In this document: positions 5,951-12,504 of the stretch, piece after piece
Position numbering within the stretch: position 1 is the first letter of the stretch
Layout: every line of letters begins with the position of its first letter
Origin: Actinosomnolentus pattersoniae (SeqCode)
GTDB taxonomy: Bacteria; Actinomycetota; UBA4738
Length of the DNA stretch: 12,504 nucleotides
Direction of reading: 5' to 3'
NCBI GenBank assembly: GCA_013817655.1
Contig: JACDCJ010000034.1
Location: 1 to 12,504 of the forward strand
Notes under the pieces: generated by a model
Database searches by the model: none
Told to the model about the DNA's origin: nothing
What the model saw: only the letters and a program-made list of their open reading frames with translations
Position numbers and translations under genes: made by a program

Positions 5951-7263
5951 GCAACGTCTTTCCCCGCACGATCGGACCCAGGCTGCCGTCGGTCGTTCGC
6001 GCCGAGGGATCCGTGGTCTGGGACGCCGACGGAAAACGCTACCTCGACGCCGCCGGCGGCGCTATCGTGGTCGGGATCGGGCACGGGGACCGGGGCGTCG
6101 TGCGAGCGATGTCGGAGCAGGCGGCGCGCGTCTCCTATGTCCACGGCACCCAGTTCACCAGCGAGGCCCTCGAGGCGTACGCGGCAGACCTCGCCCCGCT
6201 GCTACCCATGGGAGGCGCCCGGATCTACCCGGTATCCGGAGGGAGCGAGGCCGTCGAGACCGCCCTGAAGCTCGCCCGGGCCTACCACCTGGCTCGTGGG
6301 GAGGACTCCCGGCACGTGGTCATCGCGAGGTGGGGCTCGTATCACGGGAACAGCCGGGGCGCTCTGGACGCCTCCGGGCGCGAGCCACTGCGGCGTCCCT
6401 ACGCTCCCTGGCTCGGGCAGGCGCTGCACGTCCCGGCCCCGTATGAATACCGGTGCGAGCTTCCCTCACATCCTCTGCGGTGTGGCGACCGCCACGCCGA
6501 AGCCCTCGAGCGAACCATCCTGTCCGAGGGACCGGAGACCGTGGCCTGCTTCATCGCCGAACCGGTCGTCGGAGCCACTCTGGGTGTCGCCCTCCCGCCG
6601 GATGGCTACTGGCCGGAGGTGGCGGAGGTCTGCCGGCGCCACGGCGTCCTGATCATCGCCGACGAGGTGATGACGGGGTTCGGGCGCACGGGGGCCTGGT
6701 TCGCGTCCGAGCATTGGAACCTGCGGCCGGACATCCTGGTGGCCGGCAAGGGTGCATCCTCCGGCTACTGGCCTCTCGGCCTCGCAGCCTGCTCCGCAGA
6801 GGTCTTCGAGACGGTCGCCCGCACCGGCTTCGTTCACGGGTTCACGTACTCGCACTCGGTGGTCGGCGCGGCGGTCGGCCATGAGGTCCTGCGCCGGATC
6901 CGCGACGAGAACCTGGTGAACGCCAGCCGGGACAAGGGCGAGCGCCTCCTGAAAGGGCTCGAGCAAGCCCTCATCGGCGACCCGCAGGTTGGCGAGGTGC
7001 GGGGCCTCGGGCTGATGATCGGGATCGAGCTCGTGGCCGATGCTCAGGGCAAGAAGCCGTTCCCACGGGAACAGCGCGTGGCGGAACGGGTCACCGACGC
7101 GGCCAAGGAGGACGGACTGTTGCTGTACCCGTCCACCGGCTGCGCCGATGGAACCCGAGGAGACGTCCTGATGATCGGACCCCCCTTCACCATGACGGAG
7201 GACGAGGCGGACGAGGTGGTCGCTAAGGTGGGGAGGGCCATCGCGACCCTGCGCGGGTCATGA
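5947..7263 (+). CDS. Class III PLP aminotransferase, second and distinct type
   Basis: 438 aa from ATG 5947, chosen because it overlaps the peptidase stop by ATGA; an in-frame ATG at 5911 would add 12 residues lying inside the peptidase gene. Hallmarks are VVWDADGKRYLDAAGGAIV near the N-terminus, GGSEAVE (residues 98-104) for the PLP phosphate, ARWGSYHGNSRGA, D239 in IIADEVMTGFGRTGAW, and the Schiff-base lysine K268 in LVAGKGASSGYWPLG. FTYSHSVVGAAVG and GLMIGIEL follow. It differs clearly from the aminotransferase at 691-2046 and resembles the omega-amino-acid or beta-alanine:pyruvate-like branch, including proteins encoded next to CoA-transferase pairs such as Bacillus YodT. It would deaminate a beta- or omega-amino acid in the cytoplasm. 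It is the last gene of the operon; the stop TGA lies in ATGACTGATAG. Substrate is unknown. Confidence 0.92.
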   Translation: MSNVFPRTIGPRLPSVVRAEGSVVWDADGKRYLDAAGGAIVVGIGHGDRGVVRAMSEQAARVSYVHGTQFTSEALEAYAADLAPLLPMGGARIYPVSGGSEAVETALKLARAYHLARGEDSRHVVIARWGSYHGNSRGALDASGREPLRRPYAPWLGQALHVPAPYEYRCELPSHPLRCGDRHAEALERTILSEGPETVACFIAEPVVGATLGVALPPDGYWPEVAEVCRRHGVLIIADEVMTGFGRTGAWFASEHWNLRPDILVAGKGASSGYWPLGLAACSAEVFETVARTGFVHGFTYSHSVVGAAVGHEVLRRIRDENLVNASRDKGERLLKGLEQALIGDPQVGEVRGLGLMIGIELVADAQGKKPFPREQRVAERVTDAAKEDGLLLYPSTGCADGTRGDVLMIGPPFTMTEDEADEVVAKVGRAIATLRGS

Positions 7264-7350
7264 CTGATAGGACCCCGGGCGCGACATTCCCGCACGGGAC
7301 AACATTGCCACCGGCGCCGGAACCAGCCGGAAGGGAAGGGGCTGAGGGGG

Positions 7351-8738
7351 ATGGCACAGGCGCTGCCCGCAAGATGCTCTGTGCGCAACGCTCTGTTGGC
7401 GGTGGCCCTCGTGGGGGCGCTTCCCGCGGCATTCTCCGTGCCCGCCGGTGCCGCCACCACCTTCACGGTCAACCAAACGGGTGACGCCGCCGATCAGGAC
7501 ATCACCGACAACCGGTGCGACACCTCGCCCGCCGCCGGACGCCAATGCACCCTGAGGGCGGCCATCGAGGAGGCCAACGACACCCCCGGGGCGGATGCCA
7601 TCACCTTCAGCATCTCGAGCCCCACCTCCGTGAAGACCATCTCCCCGGCCTCCCCGCTTCCCGCCATCACCGACCCGGTAACCATCGACGGCTACACCCA
7701 GCCGGGGGCGAGCCCCAACACCCTTGCCACGGGCAACGACGCGGTCCTCAAGATCCAGCCAACGGGGCCAACGCCGGAGCTGGTGCGGACGGGCTCAGCA
7801 TCGAGACCGCCGACAGCATCATCAAGGGATTGGTGATCAACCGCTTCGACTCAGACGGCATCAGTGTGGCCATTGGCGCAGCGGGGCAACAGGATCGAGG
7901 GCGACTTCATAGGGACGAACGCCACGGGAGCGCGAGCCCTGGGTAACGGTGAACACGGCGTGCGCATCGAGGGCTCCGAGAACACCGTGGGGGGGACGGA
8001 ACCCGCGGCCCGCAACCTCATCTCCGGGAACGACCTGAGGGGCCTCATCCTATTCGGCGCCGCGACCGGAAACAGGATCGAGGGCAACTACGTAGGGACG
8101 AATGCCGAGGGGACCGCGGCCCTGGGCAATGGCTTCAATGGCGTGATCATCGAGGGCGCGACAAACAACACGATCGGGGGAACGGCAGCCGGGGCGGGCA
8201 ACGTCATCTCGGGCAACGCAGGGATCGGTGTCAACATCGTCGGTGGCGCGACCGGGAACAAGGTGGAGGGCAACCGCATCGGGCCCAACGCGGCCGGGAC
8301 CGCCGACCTGGGCAACGGCGGCCATGGCGTAAACATCTTCTCCTCCCGGCTGAACACGATCGCCGGGACGACCGGCGCGGCGGGCAACCTCATCTCCGGC
8401 AACGAAGAAAACGGTGTCTTCATCTTTGCGGACGACAACACGGTGCAGGGCAACGCCATCTCGGGCTCACCACCATCGCGGGCACCCTCAACAGCAACCC
8501 CAGCCAGTCCTTCACCATCGAGTGCTTCCTCGCCGATGGGGACCACTCCAACAACGGGGAGGGCCAGGTCATCATTGCGGCGACCACTACCTCCACCAAC
8601 GCCAGCGGGGACTCGAGCTTCGCGTGCGTCACGCCCGCCGCCGCATCCGGGCAGGAGGTGAGCGCCACGGCCACCAGCACGGCCACCGGCGACACGTCGG
8701 AGTTCTCCGAGAACCGCGTCGTCGTCCCCGGCCCGTAA
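7351..8738 (+). pseudogene. Broken secreted beta-helix protein with CSLREA-like N-terminus
   Basis: ATG 7351 follows a purine-rich AAGGGAAGGG site and begins a signal peptide (hydrophobic ALLAVALVGALPAAF, likely cut near PAGA-A). Then come TFTVNQTGDAADQ and CTLRAAIEEAN (Cys at residue 66), the CSLREA-type motif of secreted repeat proteins, and an ITFSI/VTIDGYTQPGASPNT region. At about 7759 one base appears lost: similarity continues as NGANAGAGADGLSIETADS in the next frame. An extra base in the GGGG run at 7883-7886 restores the first frame, giving beta-helix repeats to about 8465. There the frame changes again and sequence between ISG and LTTIAGTLNSNPSQSF seems missing. The true C-terminal domain (CFLADGDHSNNGEGQVIIA, TSTATGDTSEFSEN) ends at TAA 8736-8738. 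Uncorrected, translation stops at TGA 7834. Extracellular or surface role is inferred; sequencing error cannot be excluded for the first two changes. Confidence 0.8.
7885..8463 (+). repeat. Beta-helix coding repeat, about 61-codon period, three and a part copies
   Basis: The segment GNRIEGDFIGTNATGARALGN recurs as GNRIEGNYVGTNAEGTAALGN and GNKVEGNRIGPNAAGTADLGN. The equivalent Asn codons lie at 7888, 8071 and 8257 (spacings 183 and 186 bases), with a partial fourth copy (NTVQGNAISG, Asn at 8437). Each copy also holds a GGT..A..N(L/V)ISGN turn. This is the typical layout of parallel beta-helix (right-handed, PbH1-like) proteins, with Asn/Gly turns stacking between strands. Confidence 0.8.
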
Positions 8739-8748
8739 GCTGGAGCTT

Positions 8749-8771
8749 GCCTAGGCGGGCGCCATCTAGGC
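8749..8771. terminator. Weak inverted repeat between convergent genes
   Basis: GCCTAG (8749-8754) and CTAGGC (8766-8771) form a six-base stem with an 11-base loop, 10 bases after the beta-helix stop and 43 bases before the end of the minus-strand gene. It could terminate transcription from either side, but the stem is short and there is no T-run, so it may be chance. Confidence 0.22.
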
Positions 8772-8813
8772 TCGCGGCCTACGCTGACCGAGCATTCTGT
8801 GCCCCAAGCGCGA

Positions 8814-9098
8814 TCAAGAACCGGGCCACTCGGGTTTGGGCTTCGGGCGCTCGCCCAGGACGTCGTCGAGCGAGCGCTTGGGCTTCGGATCCTCTTCGAC
8901 CAGCGATTCGAGCCTTCTCCGCGAGCCCAGATCGCCGGCGGCGGTGAGCAGGTCTTCCAGGGTTGTGCCCGGGTCGCCCTTCAGGCGGATCCGGAGCGCC
9001 GCGAGCACGGAGGCGTGCTCGTCCGAGAGCCCCTGGGCCACCTTGATCTGGGCAAGCGCTCTCTCGGCTTTGCGAAGGAGCGTTTCGTCCTCGTCCAC
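8814..9098 (-). CDS. Small acidic/charged protein of unknown function
   Basis: 94 aa from a GTG start on the minus strand; I do not recognise the family. The N-terminal part (DEDETLLRKAERALAQIKVAQGL) looks like an amphipathic helix, followed by a second helical segment (ASVLAALRIRLKG), GTTLEDLLTAAGDLGSRRRLESL, and a Lys/Pro-rich charged tail (EEDPKPKRSLDDVLGERPKPKP). There is no signal peptide or membrane segment, so it is probably cytoplasmic. Codon third positions are G/C-rich and the composition is protein-like, unlike the overlapping plus-strand frames, which are Arg/Pro/Gly-rich. The upstream sequence has no clear ribosome-binding site; a -10-like GAGACT six bases before GTG fits a leaderless transcript. 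It is divergent from the HAD phosphatase gene and convergent with the beta-helix pseudogene. Confidence 0.6.
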   Translation of the reverse strand: MDEDETLLRKAERALAQIKVAQGLSDEHASVLAALRIRLKGDPGTTLEDLLTAAGDLGSRRRLESLVEEDPKPKRSLDDVLGERPKPKPEWPGS

Positions 9099-9102
9099 GA
9101 AT

Positions 9103-9158
9103 GCAGTCTCTCACGGGGAAGACAGGCCCCGAGCTGGCGAGAGGGCCCGCTAGACTGC
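9103..9158. promoter_or_regulatory. Divergent promoter region with symmetric AGACTGC element
   Basis: GCAGTCT (9103-9109) and AGACTGC (9152-9158) form a seven-base inverted repeat with a 42-base spacer, one copy just upstream of each divergent start codon. Read toward each gene they give TAGACT (12 bases before ATG 9169) and GAGACT (6 bases before GTG 9098), both resembling the -10 hexamer of leaderless high-GC bacterial promoters. No convincing -35 is visible. Alternatively the pair is a regulator-binding dyad. Confidence 0.35.
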
Positions 9159-9168
9159 GCTCCCAGCC

Positions 9169-9810
9169 ATGGCCAGACCGAACCTAGCGGGCCTCGTCTT
9201 CGACATGGATGGAACGCTGTTCGACTCCCGGGCCGTCGTCCCCGACGCTTACATCGCAACCATCCGCGGAGCCGGAGGTCCGGTGTACGGGCGTGAGGAG
9301 GTGGTTGAGGCCTACTCGATGGGTCCGCCCCGGGTTCTGCTCTCCTCGCTGCTCGGCCGGCCGAGCACGCCGCGGGACCTCGATGAGTATCACCGGCGCC
9401 TGGCCACCTCGGCGGCGGAGGTCCGCGTCTACCCGGAGATTCCCGAAACCCTCTCCGCGCTCGGCGAGCGCCTCCCCCTCGCCGTCTTTACGGGGGCCAG
9501 CCGCGAAGCCTGCACCATCCTGTTGGAGCGCAGCGGACTTCTCCCGCACTTCGAGGCCCTGGTGGGCGGGGACGAAGTCCCCCGATCCAAGCCCGATCCG
9601 GACGGCATCCTGCTGGCCTGCGAACGGCTCCGAGTGGCTGCCCGGGAAGCGGCGTACGTAGGAGACGCTCCCTACGATCTGGAGGCCGCTCGGCGAAGCG
9701 GCGCGCTGGCCGTCGCCGCCGGCTGGGGTCACCTGTACCGCCCAGGTGTGCCGACGGACGTCCTGGCGGAGCGCCCTGGGGATCTGCTCCGGCTGCTGCA
9801 AGGGCCGTGA
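9169..9810 (+). CDS. HAD-superfamily phosphatase (phosphoglycolate phosphatase-like)
   Basis: 213 aa, standard length for a subfamily-I HAD hydrolase with an alpha-helical cap. All four HAD motifs are present: motif I FDMDGTLFDS with nucleophile D12 and acid/base D14; motif II T108 in FTGAS; motif III K141 in RSKPDP; motif IV GDAPYD with D166 and D170 for magnesium. The cap lies between motifs I and II (about residues 18-90). Such enzymes hydrolyse small phosphate esters (phosphoglycolate, sugar phosphates, pyrophosphate) in the cytoplasm. ATG 9169 has no Shine-Dalgarno site, but a TAGACT -10-like hexamer 12 bases upstream suggests a near-leaderless message. Its stop overlaps the methyltransferase GTG by GTGA, so the two are co-expressed. 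The substrate cannot be told from sequence. Confidence 0.9.
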   Translation: MARPNLAGLVFDMDGTLFDSRAVVPDAYIATIRGAGGPVYGREEVVEAYSMGPPRVLLSSLLGRPSTPRDLDEYHRRLATSAAEVRVYPEIPETLSALGERLPLAVFTGASREACTILLERSGLLPHFEALVGGDEVPRSKPDPDGILLACERLRVAAREAAYVGDAPYDLEAARRSGALAVAAGWGHLYRPGVPTDVLAERPGDLLRLLQGP

Positions 9811-10529
9811 CGGATCGGAGCGGAGGCCGGAAAGCTCCGCCGAGGGATCAGGTGGAAGCCCTGTTCGACGACATCGTCGGCCGGTACGACCGCGTCAACA
9901 CGATCCTTTCCTTCGGGCTCGATCGGGCCTGGCGACGAACGGCTGCGAGGGCGCTTGGGTCGCCGCTCGGGACCCTCGTCCTGGACCTCGGATGCGGGAC
10001 GGGCGCCCTCGGGCTTCAGCTGGCCGCGACTCACCGGGTCGTCGGCGTGGACGTGAGCCACGGCATGCTCACCGCCGCGGTAAGCAAGGCAACTAATCCG
10101 GGACGACGGATGCGACTGGTTCGCGGGACGGCCCTTCGCCTACCCTTTCGTTCCGGTGCCTTCCAGGGAGCGGTCAGCGCGTTCCTGCTTCGGAATCTCG
10201 ACGACCTGCCCGGGGCGTTCGACGAGCTGGCCCGGGTGGTCGCTCCGGCCGGGAGCGTCGCGCTCCTTGACATAACGGGGCCTCGCCATCCGGTGCTTCG
10301 AAGGGCCTTCGACGCGTATTTCGGTGCGGCCGCGCCGGCGCTCGGCGCCCTCACGGGAAGTCCCAATGCCTACCGCTACCTCGTACGCTCACTGGCACAG
10401 CTCCCCGCTCCCGAGGGGGTCTGCGCCATGCTGCGAGAGGCCGGGTTCTCCGACACCAGGGCACGAGGCCTCACGGGGGGCGTTGTGACCCTTTTCACCG
10501 CCACCAGGGGGCCGTCCCGCCGGACCTAG
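9807..10529 (+). CDS. menG: Demethylmenaquinone methyltransferase (MenG/UbiE family)
   Basis: 240 aa, the normal size for UbiE/MenG, which uses S-adenosylmethionine for the last C-methylation of menaquinone (or ubiquinone) at the membrane face. The N-terminal signature is FDDIVGRYDRVNTILSFGLD followed by AWRR. SAM-binding motif I VLDLGCGTG has D60, and post-I acidic residue D82 sits in VVGVDVSHGM. FLLRNLDDLPGAFDELARV corresponds to the family's FGLRNV motif, and AYRYLVRSLAQLP to the AYRYLPESV-type motif near the C-terminus. The last part, GLTGGVVTLFTATR, matches the GG(I/V)xxL end. Several normally conserved positions differ (FLLRN for FGLRN, LLDITGP for LEFSxP). This makes it either a divergent true MenG or a paralogue with another acceptor. 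The GTG start overlaps the HAD stop by GTGA. Confidence 0.82.
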   Translation: MTDRSGGRKAPPRDQVEALFDDIVGRYDRVNTILSFGLDRAWRRTAARALGSPLGTLVLDLGCGTGALGLQLAATHRVVGVDVSHGMLTAAVSKATNPGRRMRLVRGTALRLPFRSGAFQGAVSAFLLRNLDDLPGAFDELARVVAPAGSVALLDITGPRHPVLRRAFDAYFGAAAPALGALTGSPNAYRYLVRSLAQLPAPEGVCAMLREAGFSDTRARGLTGGVVTLFTATRGPSRRT

Positions 10530-10561
10530 GCACCGCCCGGCCGAACGTGCTTTCATGCGGC

Positions 10562-12504
10562 GTGCGCTGCGCGGCCTGCGGTTTCGAGAACCCCGACGAC
10601 TTCCGCTTCTGCGGGTCATGCGGGGGCTCGCTGACGATCGCCTGCACCGACTGCGGGGCGGAGATTCCGCCCGGTTTCCGGTTCTGCGGGTTCTGCGGCC
10701 ATCCCGTGACTGCGGTCGCGCCCGACGCGACGCGCCGATCCTCGGAGTCAACGTCCGAGCAGTTGGCCGCCTCGACCCCGGGGACCGGCGGGCGCCGGCG
10801 AGTGACGATTCTGTTCGCCGACCTCGTCGGTTTCTCGACCCTCGCGGAGGACATGGATCCCGAAGAGCTCCGCACGCTCGTGACCGAGACCTTCGGCCGA
10901 CTCACCTCTCGGATCGAGGAGCGGGAGGGCAGAGTCGAGAAGTTCATCGGCGACGCCGTCGTGGCCACGTTCGGCGCGACCGTTGCGCACGAGGACGATC
11001 CGGATCGAGCGGTCGCCACGGCGCTCTCGATGCTCGAGGAGGTTCGACAGGGCTCGGAGGAGATGACGACGCCGCTGCGGCTGCGGATCGGGATCAACGG
11101 CGGCCTGGTCGTCTCGGGAAGCGAAGCGGACGACGGACAGACCGGCATCATGGGGGACGCGGTCAACGTCGCGGCCCGCCTACAGCAGGTCGCCGGGCCG
11201 GGGGAGATCGTCGTTTCCACGCCGGTGTGGCGCCGGATCCGCGAGAGGTACGAGGCCCAGCACGTCGGCCCCGTGGAGGTGCAGGGCCGTGAGCAACCGG
11301 TCGACGCGTATCGCGTCATCGGACCGCGGAAGGCGTCTGGGCGCCGGCAGGCTCCCTTCGTCGGTCGGAGGGAGGAGCTCTCACTGCTCGAGCTGCTGTG
11401 GTCGAGCGCGACGAAGGGCAACACCCACGTCGTGAGCCTCGTGGGCGAGCCGGGCGTCGGGAAGTCCCGACTGCTCGAGGAGTTCGCGCCTCGCCAGGAC
11501 GGCCGCGATCTTCGGATCCGGTGCGGATCCGAGCGGGCATTCGGGCCCTTCCTCGACCTCCTGGAGAACCTCCTCGGGGGATCTCCCTCGGACGTCGAGG
11601 ACCTGACCCGCAGGACGGCCGAGCTCGGCGTGGAGGACGACATCGCCCCGCTTCTCGCCGCTCTCCTGGGTCTCTCCGGAGCCCCTCCCGCGGTGGCCCT
11701 CGCGGACGAGCAGCGGAAGCGTCAGGTGTTCTCCGGCGTCTGGCAGCTCCTGATCGCGACCATGCGGGACCGGCCGGCGCTCATCGTCTTCGACGATGTC
11801 CACTGGGCCGACCGCTCATCGCTCGACCTGCTCGGCTTCCTGCTGGAACGGCTGTCCGGCGTACCGCTCGTCGTGGTGATGGCGTACCGGCCGGGATTCG
11901 AGAAGGTCGAACGCTCGGTGCTCCGGGCCAGCCACACGGGCATTCGGCTCGAGCTCTTGAACTGGGACGAGAGCGTCGCCCTCGCTCGGGGTTTCCTGGG
12001 CGTTCGAAGGCTTCCACCGGACCTGGAACGGATCGTCGCGACGCGCGCGGAAGGGAACCCGTTCTTCATCGAGGAGCTGCTTCAGGCCCTACTCGAGCTG
12101 GGATCGCTCGCGGTGGTCGAGGGCGAGGCGGTGCTCGCGAAGGTCGAGGTGGAGATCCCGGACACTGTGCAGGGCACGATCCTTGCCCGCGTGGACCGGC
12201 TCGCGGCCACCGAGCGCTCGGTGCTGCAGCACGCGGCTGTGATCGGCCGTAACTTCTCGAGCGACCTCATCCAGGCGGTCATGCCCGGTCGGGACGTCGC
12301 GAGCGCGCTCGAGGGGCTCAGCGCGGCCCAGCTCATCCTTCGCCAGGGGCCCGGGGGGTGGACCTTCAAGCACGCACTCATCCAGGAAGTCACGTACGAG
12401 TCGCTGCTTCTGCGCCACCGCCGAGAGCTCCACCGCCTGATCGCCGAGGCCCTCGAGGCGCGCCGGAGCGGCGGCGTGGCGGTCCTGGAGGTCCTCGCGG
12501 AACA
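10562..12504 (+). CDS. Zinc-ribbon / class III nucleotidyl cyclase / STAND-AAA ATPase regulator (3' end outside window)
   Basis: 647 codons visible, open to the right edge. Two zinc ribbons come first: CAAC (3-6) with CGSC (17-20), and CTDC (28-31) with CGFC (42-45). A cyclase domain (about 80-260) follows with metal aspartates D87 (FADLVGFS) and D131 (KFIGDAVVATFG), purine-selecting K127 and D199, and transition-state N202 and R206 (GDAVNVAARL), so it should be active, most likely as an adenylate cyclase. The ATPase domain begins near FVGRREELSLLELL with Walker A GEPGVGKSR (K301) and Walker B LIVFDDVHWAD (D411-D412), then a helical region with AEGNPFFIEELLQALLE. Relatives usually end in TPR repeats, presumably beyond the window. 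GTG 10562 is preferred because relatives begin with MRCxxCG; GTG 10547 is possible. It lies 32 bases after menG and is probably a cytoplasmic signal-sensing cAMP producer. Confidence 0.92.
   Translation, partial: MRCAACGFENPDDFRFCGSCGGSLTIACTDCGAEIPPGFRFCGFCGHPVTAVAPDATRRSSESTSEQLAASTPGTGGRRRVTILFADLVGFSTLAEDMDPEELRTLVTETFGRLTSRIEEREGRVEKFIGDAVVATFGATVAHEDDPDRAVATALSMLEEVRQGSEEMTTPLRLRIGINGGLVVSGSEADDGQTGIMGDAVNVAARLQQVAGPGEIVVSTPVWRRIRERYEAQHVGPVEVQGREQPVDAYRVIGPRKASGRRQAPFVGRREELSLLELLWSSATKGNTHVVSLVGEPGVGKSRLLEEFAPRQDGRDLRIRCGSERAFGPFLDLLENLLGGSPSDVEDLTRRTAELGVEDDIAPLLAALLGLSGAPPAVALADEQRKRQVFSGVWQLLIATMRDRPALIVFDDVHWADRSSLDLLGFLLERLSGVPLVVVMAYRPGFEKVERSVLRASHTGIRLELLNWDESVALARGFLGVRRLPPDLERIVATRAEGNPFFIEELLQALLELGSLAVVEGEAVLAKVEVEIPDTVQGTILARVDRLAATERSVLQHAAVIGRNFSSDLIQAVMPGRDVASALEGLSAAQLILRQGPGGWTFKHALIQEVTYESLLLRHRRELHRLIAEALEARRSGGVAVLEVLAE

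Noticed and set aside
7288..7299. TCCCG-CA-CGGGA hairpin and the CCGGCGCCGG palindrome (7311-7320) after the catabolic operon
   Set aside because: Very short stems without a T-run, expected by chance in GC-rich DNA; not called as a terminator.
7260..7484. Small plus-strand open frame whose ATG overlaps the second aminotransferase stop (ATGA)
   Set aside because: The overlap is tempting, but the translation runs out of frame through the signal peptide of the beta-helix gene and looks non-protein-like after the first residues.
7759..7886. Programmed ribosomal frameshifting in the beta-helix gene
   Set aside because: No slippery heptamer or downstream structure is evident, and a third lesion with apparent sequence loss near 8466 fits decay better.
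8799..9296. 165-codon plus-strand open frame over the small minus-strand gene
   Set aside because: Runs into the HAD gene in another frame; composition is worse than the minus-strand alternative.
10495..11643. 382-codon open frame antisense to the cyclase/ATPase gene
   Set aside because: Ser/Arg-rich low-complexity translation lying opposite an uninterrupted frame with full cyclase and Walker motifs.
11398..12252. 284-codon plus-strand open frame within the ATPase region
   Set aside because: Arg/Gly/Pro-rich and out of frame with the real protein, which runs open to the window edge.

Overview
The window is GC-rich DNA with strong G/C preference at third codon positions, frequent GTG starts, many 4-base stop/start overlaps (GTGA, ATGA) and near-leaderless-looking gene starts. 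Together with a menaquinone methyltransferase, a CSLREA-type secreted beta-helix protein and a zinc-ribbon/adenylate-cyclase/ATPase regulator, this points to a high-GC Gram-positive-like lineage: Actinomycetota, with Chloroflexota as the alternative. This rests on gene style and family distribution as I know them, not on a phylogenetic marker. I see no rRNA, tRNA, CRISPR array, insertion sequence, integrase or prophage.

Region 1 (1-7263, all + strand) reads as one amino-acid catabolism operon. It opens with the C-terminal part of an aldehyde dehydrogenase of the pyrroline-5-carboxylate dehydrogenase type. Next come a class III aminotransferase (ornithine/4-aminobutyrate/acetylornithine type), a small broken VOC (glyoxalase-fold) gene, both subunits of a glutaconate-type CoA-transferase, an S9 family serine peptidase, and a second, clearly different class III aminotransferase. 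Most junctions are overlaps or very short gaps, so co-transcription and translational coupling are likely. A plausible logic is peptide to amino acid (S9 peptidase), then transamination (two aminotransferases), aldehyde oxidation (ALDH) and CoA activation of the resulting acid (CoA-transferase). The actual substrate cannot be fixed from sequence alone; omega-amino acids such as ornithine, GABA, 5-aminovalerate or beta-lysine products are candidates.

Region 2 (7264-8738) holds a secreted right-handed beta-helix protein gene with a signal peptide and a CSLREA-like N-terminal motif. It is broken: two opposite one-base frame changes near 7759 and 7884, then a further frame change with apparent loss of coding sequence near 8466. 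The start and the true C-terminus are both still recognisable.

Region 3 (8739-9168) is a convergent/divergent junction. It has a weak inverted repeat after the beta-helix gene, a small uncharacterised protein on the minus strand, and a short divergent promoter region with a symmetric AGACTGC element near both start codons.

Region 4 (9169-12504, + strand) has a HAD phosphatase overlapping a MenG/UbiE-type methyltransferase. After these comes a large regulator with two zinc ribbons, a complete class III nucleotidyl cyclase domain and a STAND/AAA-like ATPase domain. It is open at the window's right edge.

I did not find a defence system or a clearly new machine. The best leads are the degenerate VOC gene that still forms an open 57-codon leader overlapping the CoA-transferase start, the broken beta-helix gene, the operon's unresolved substrate, and the small orphan minus-strand protein.
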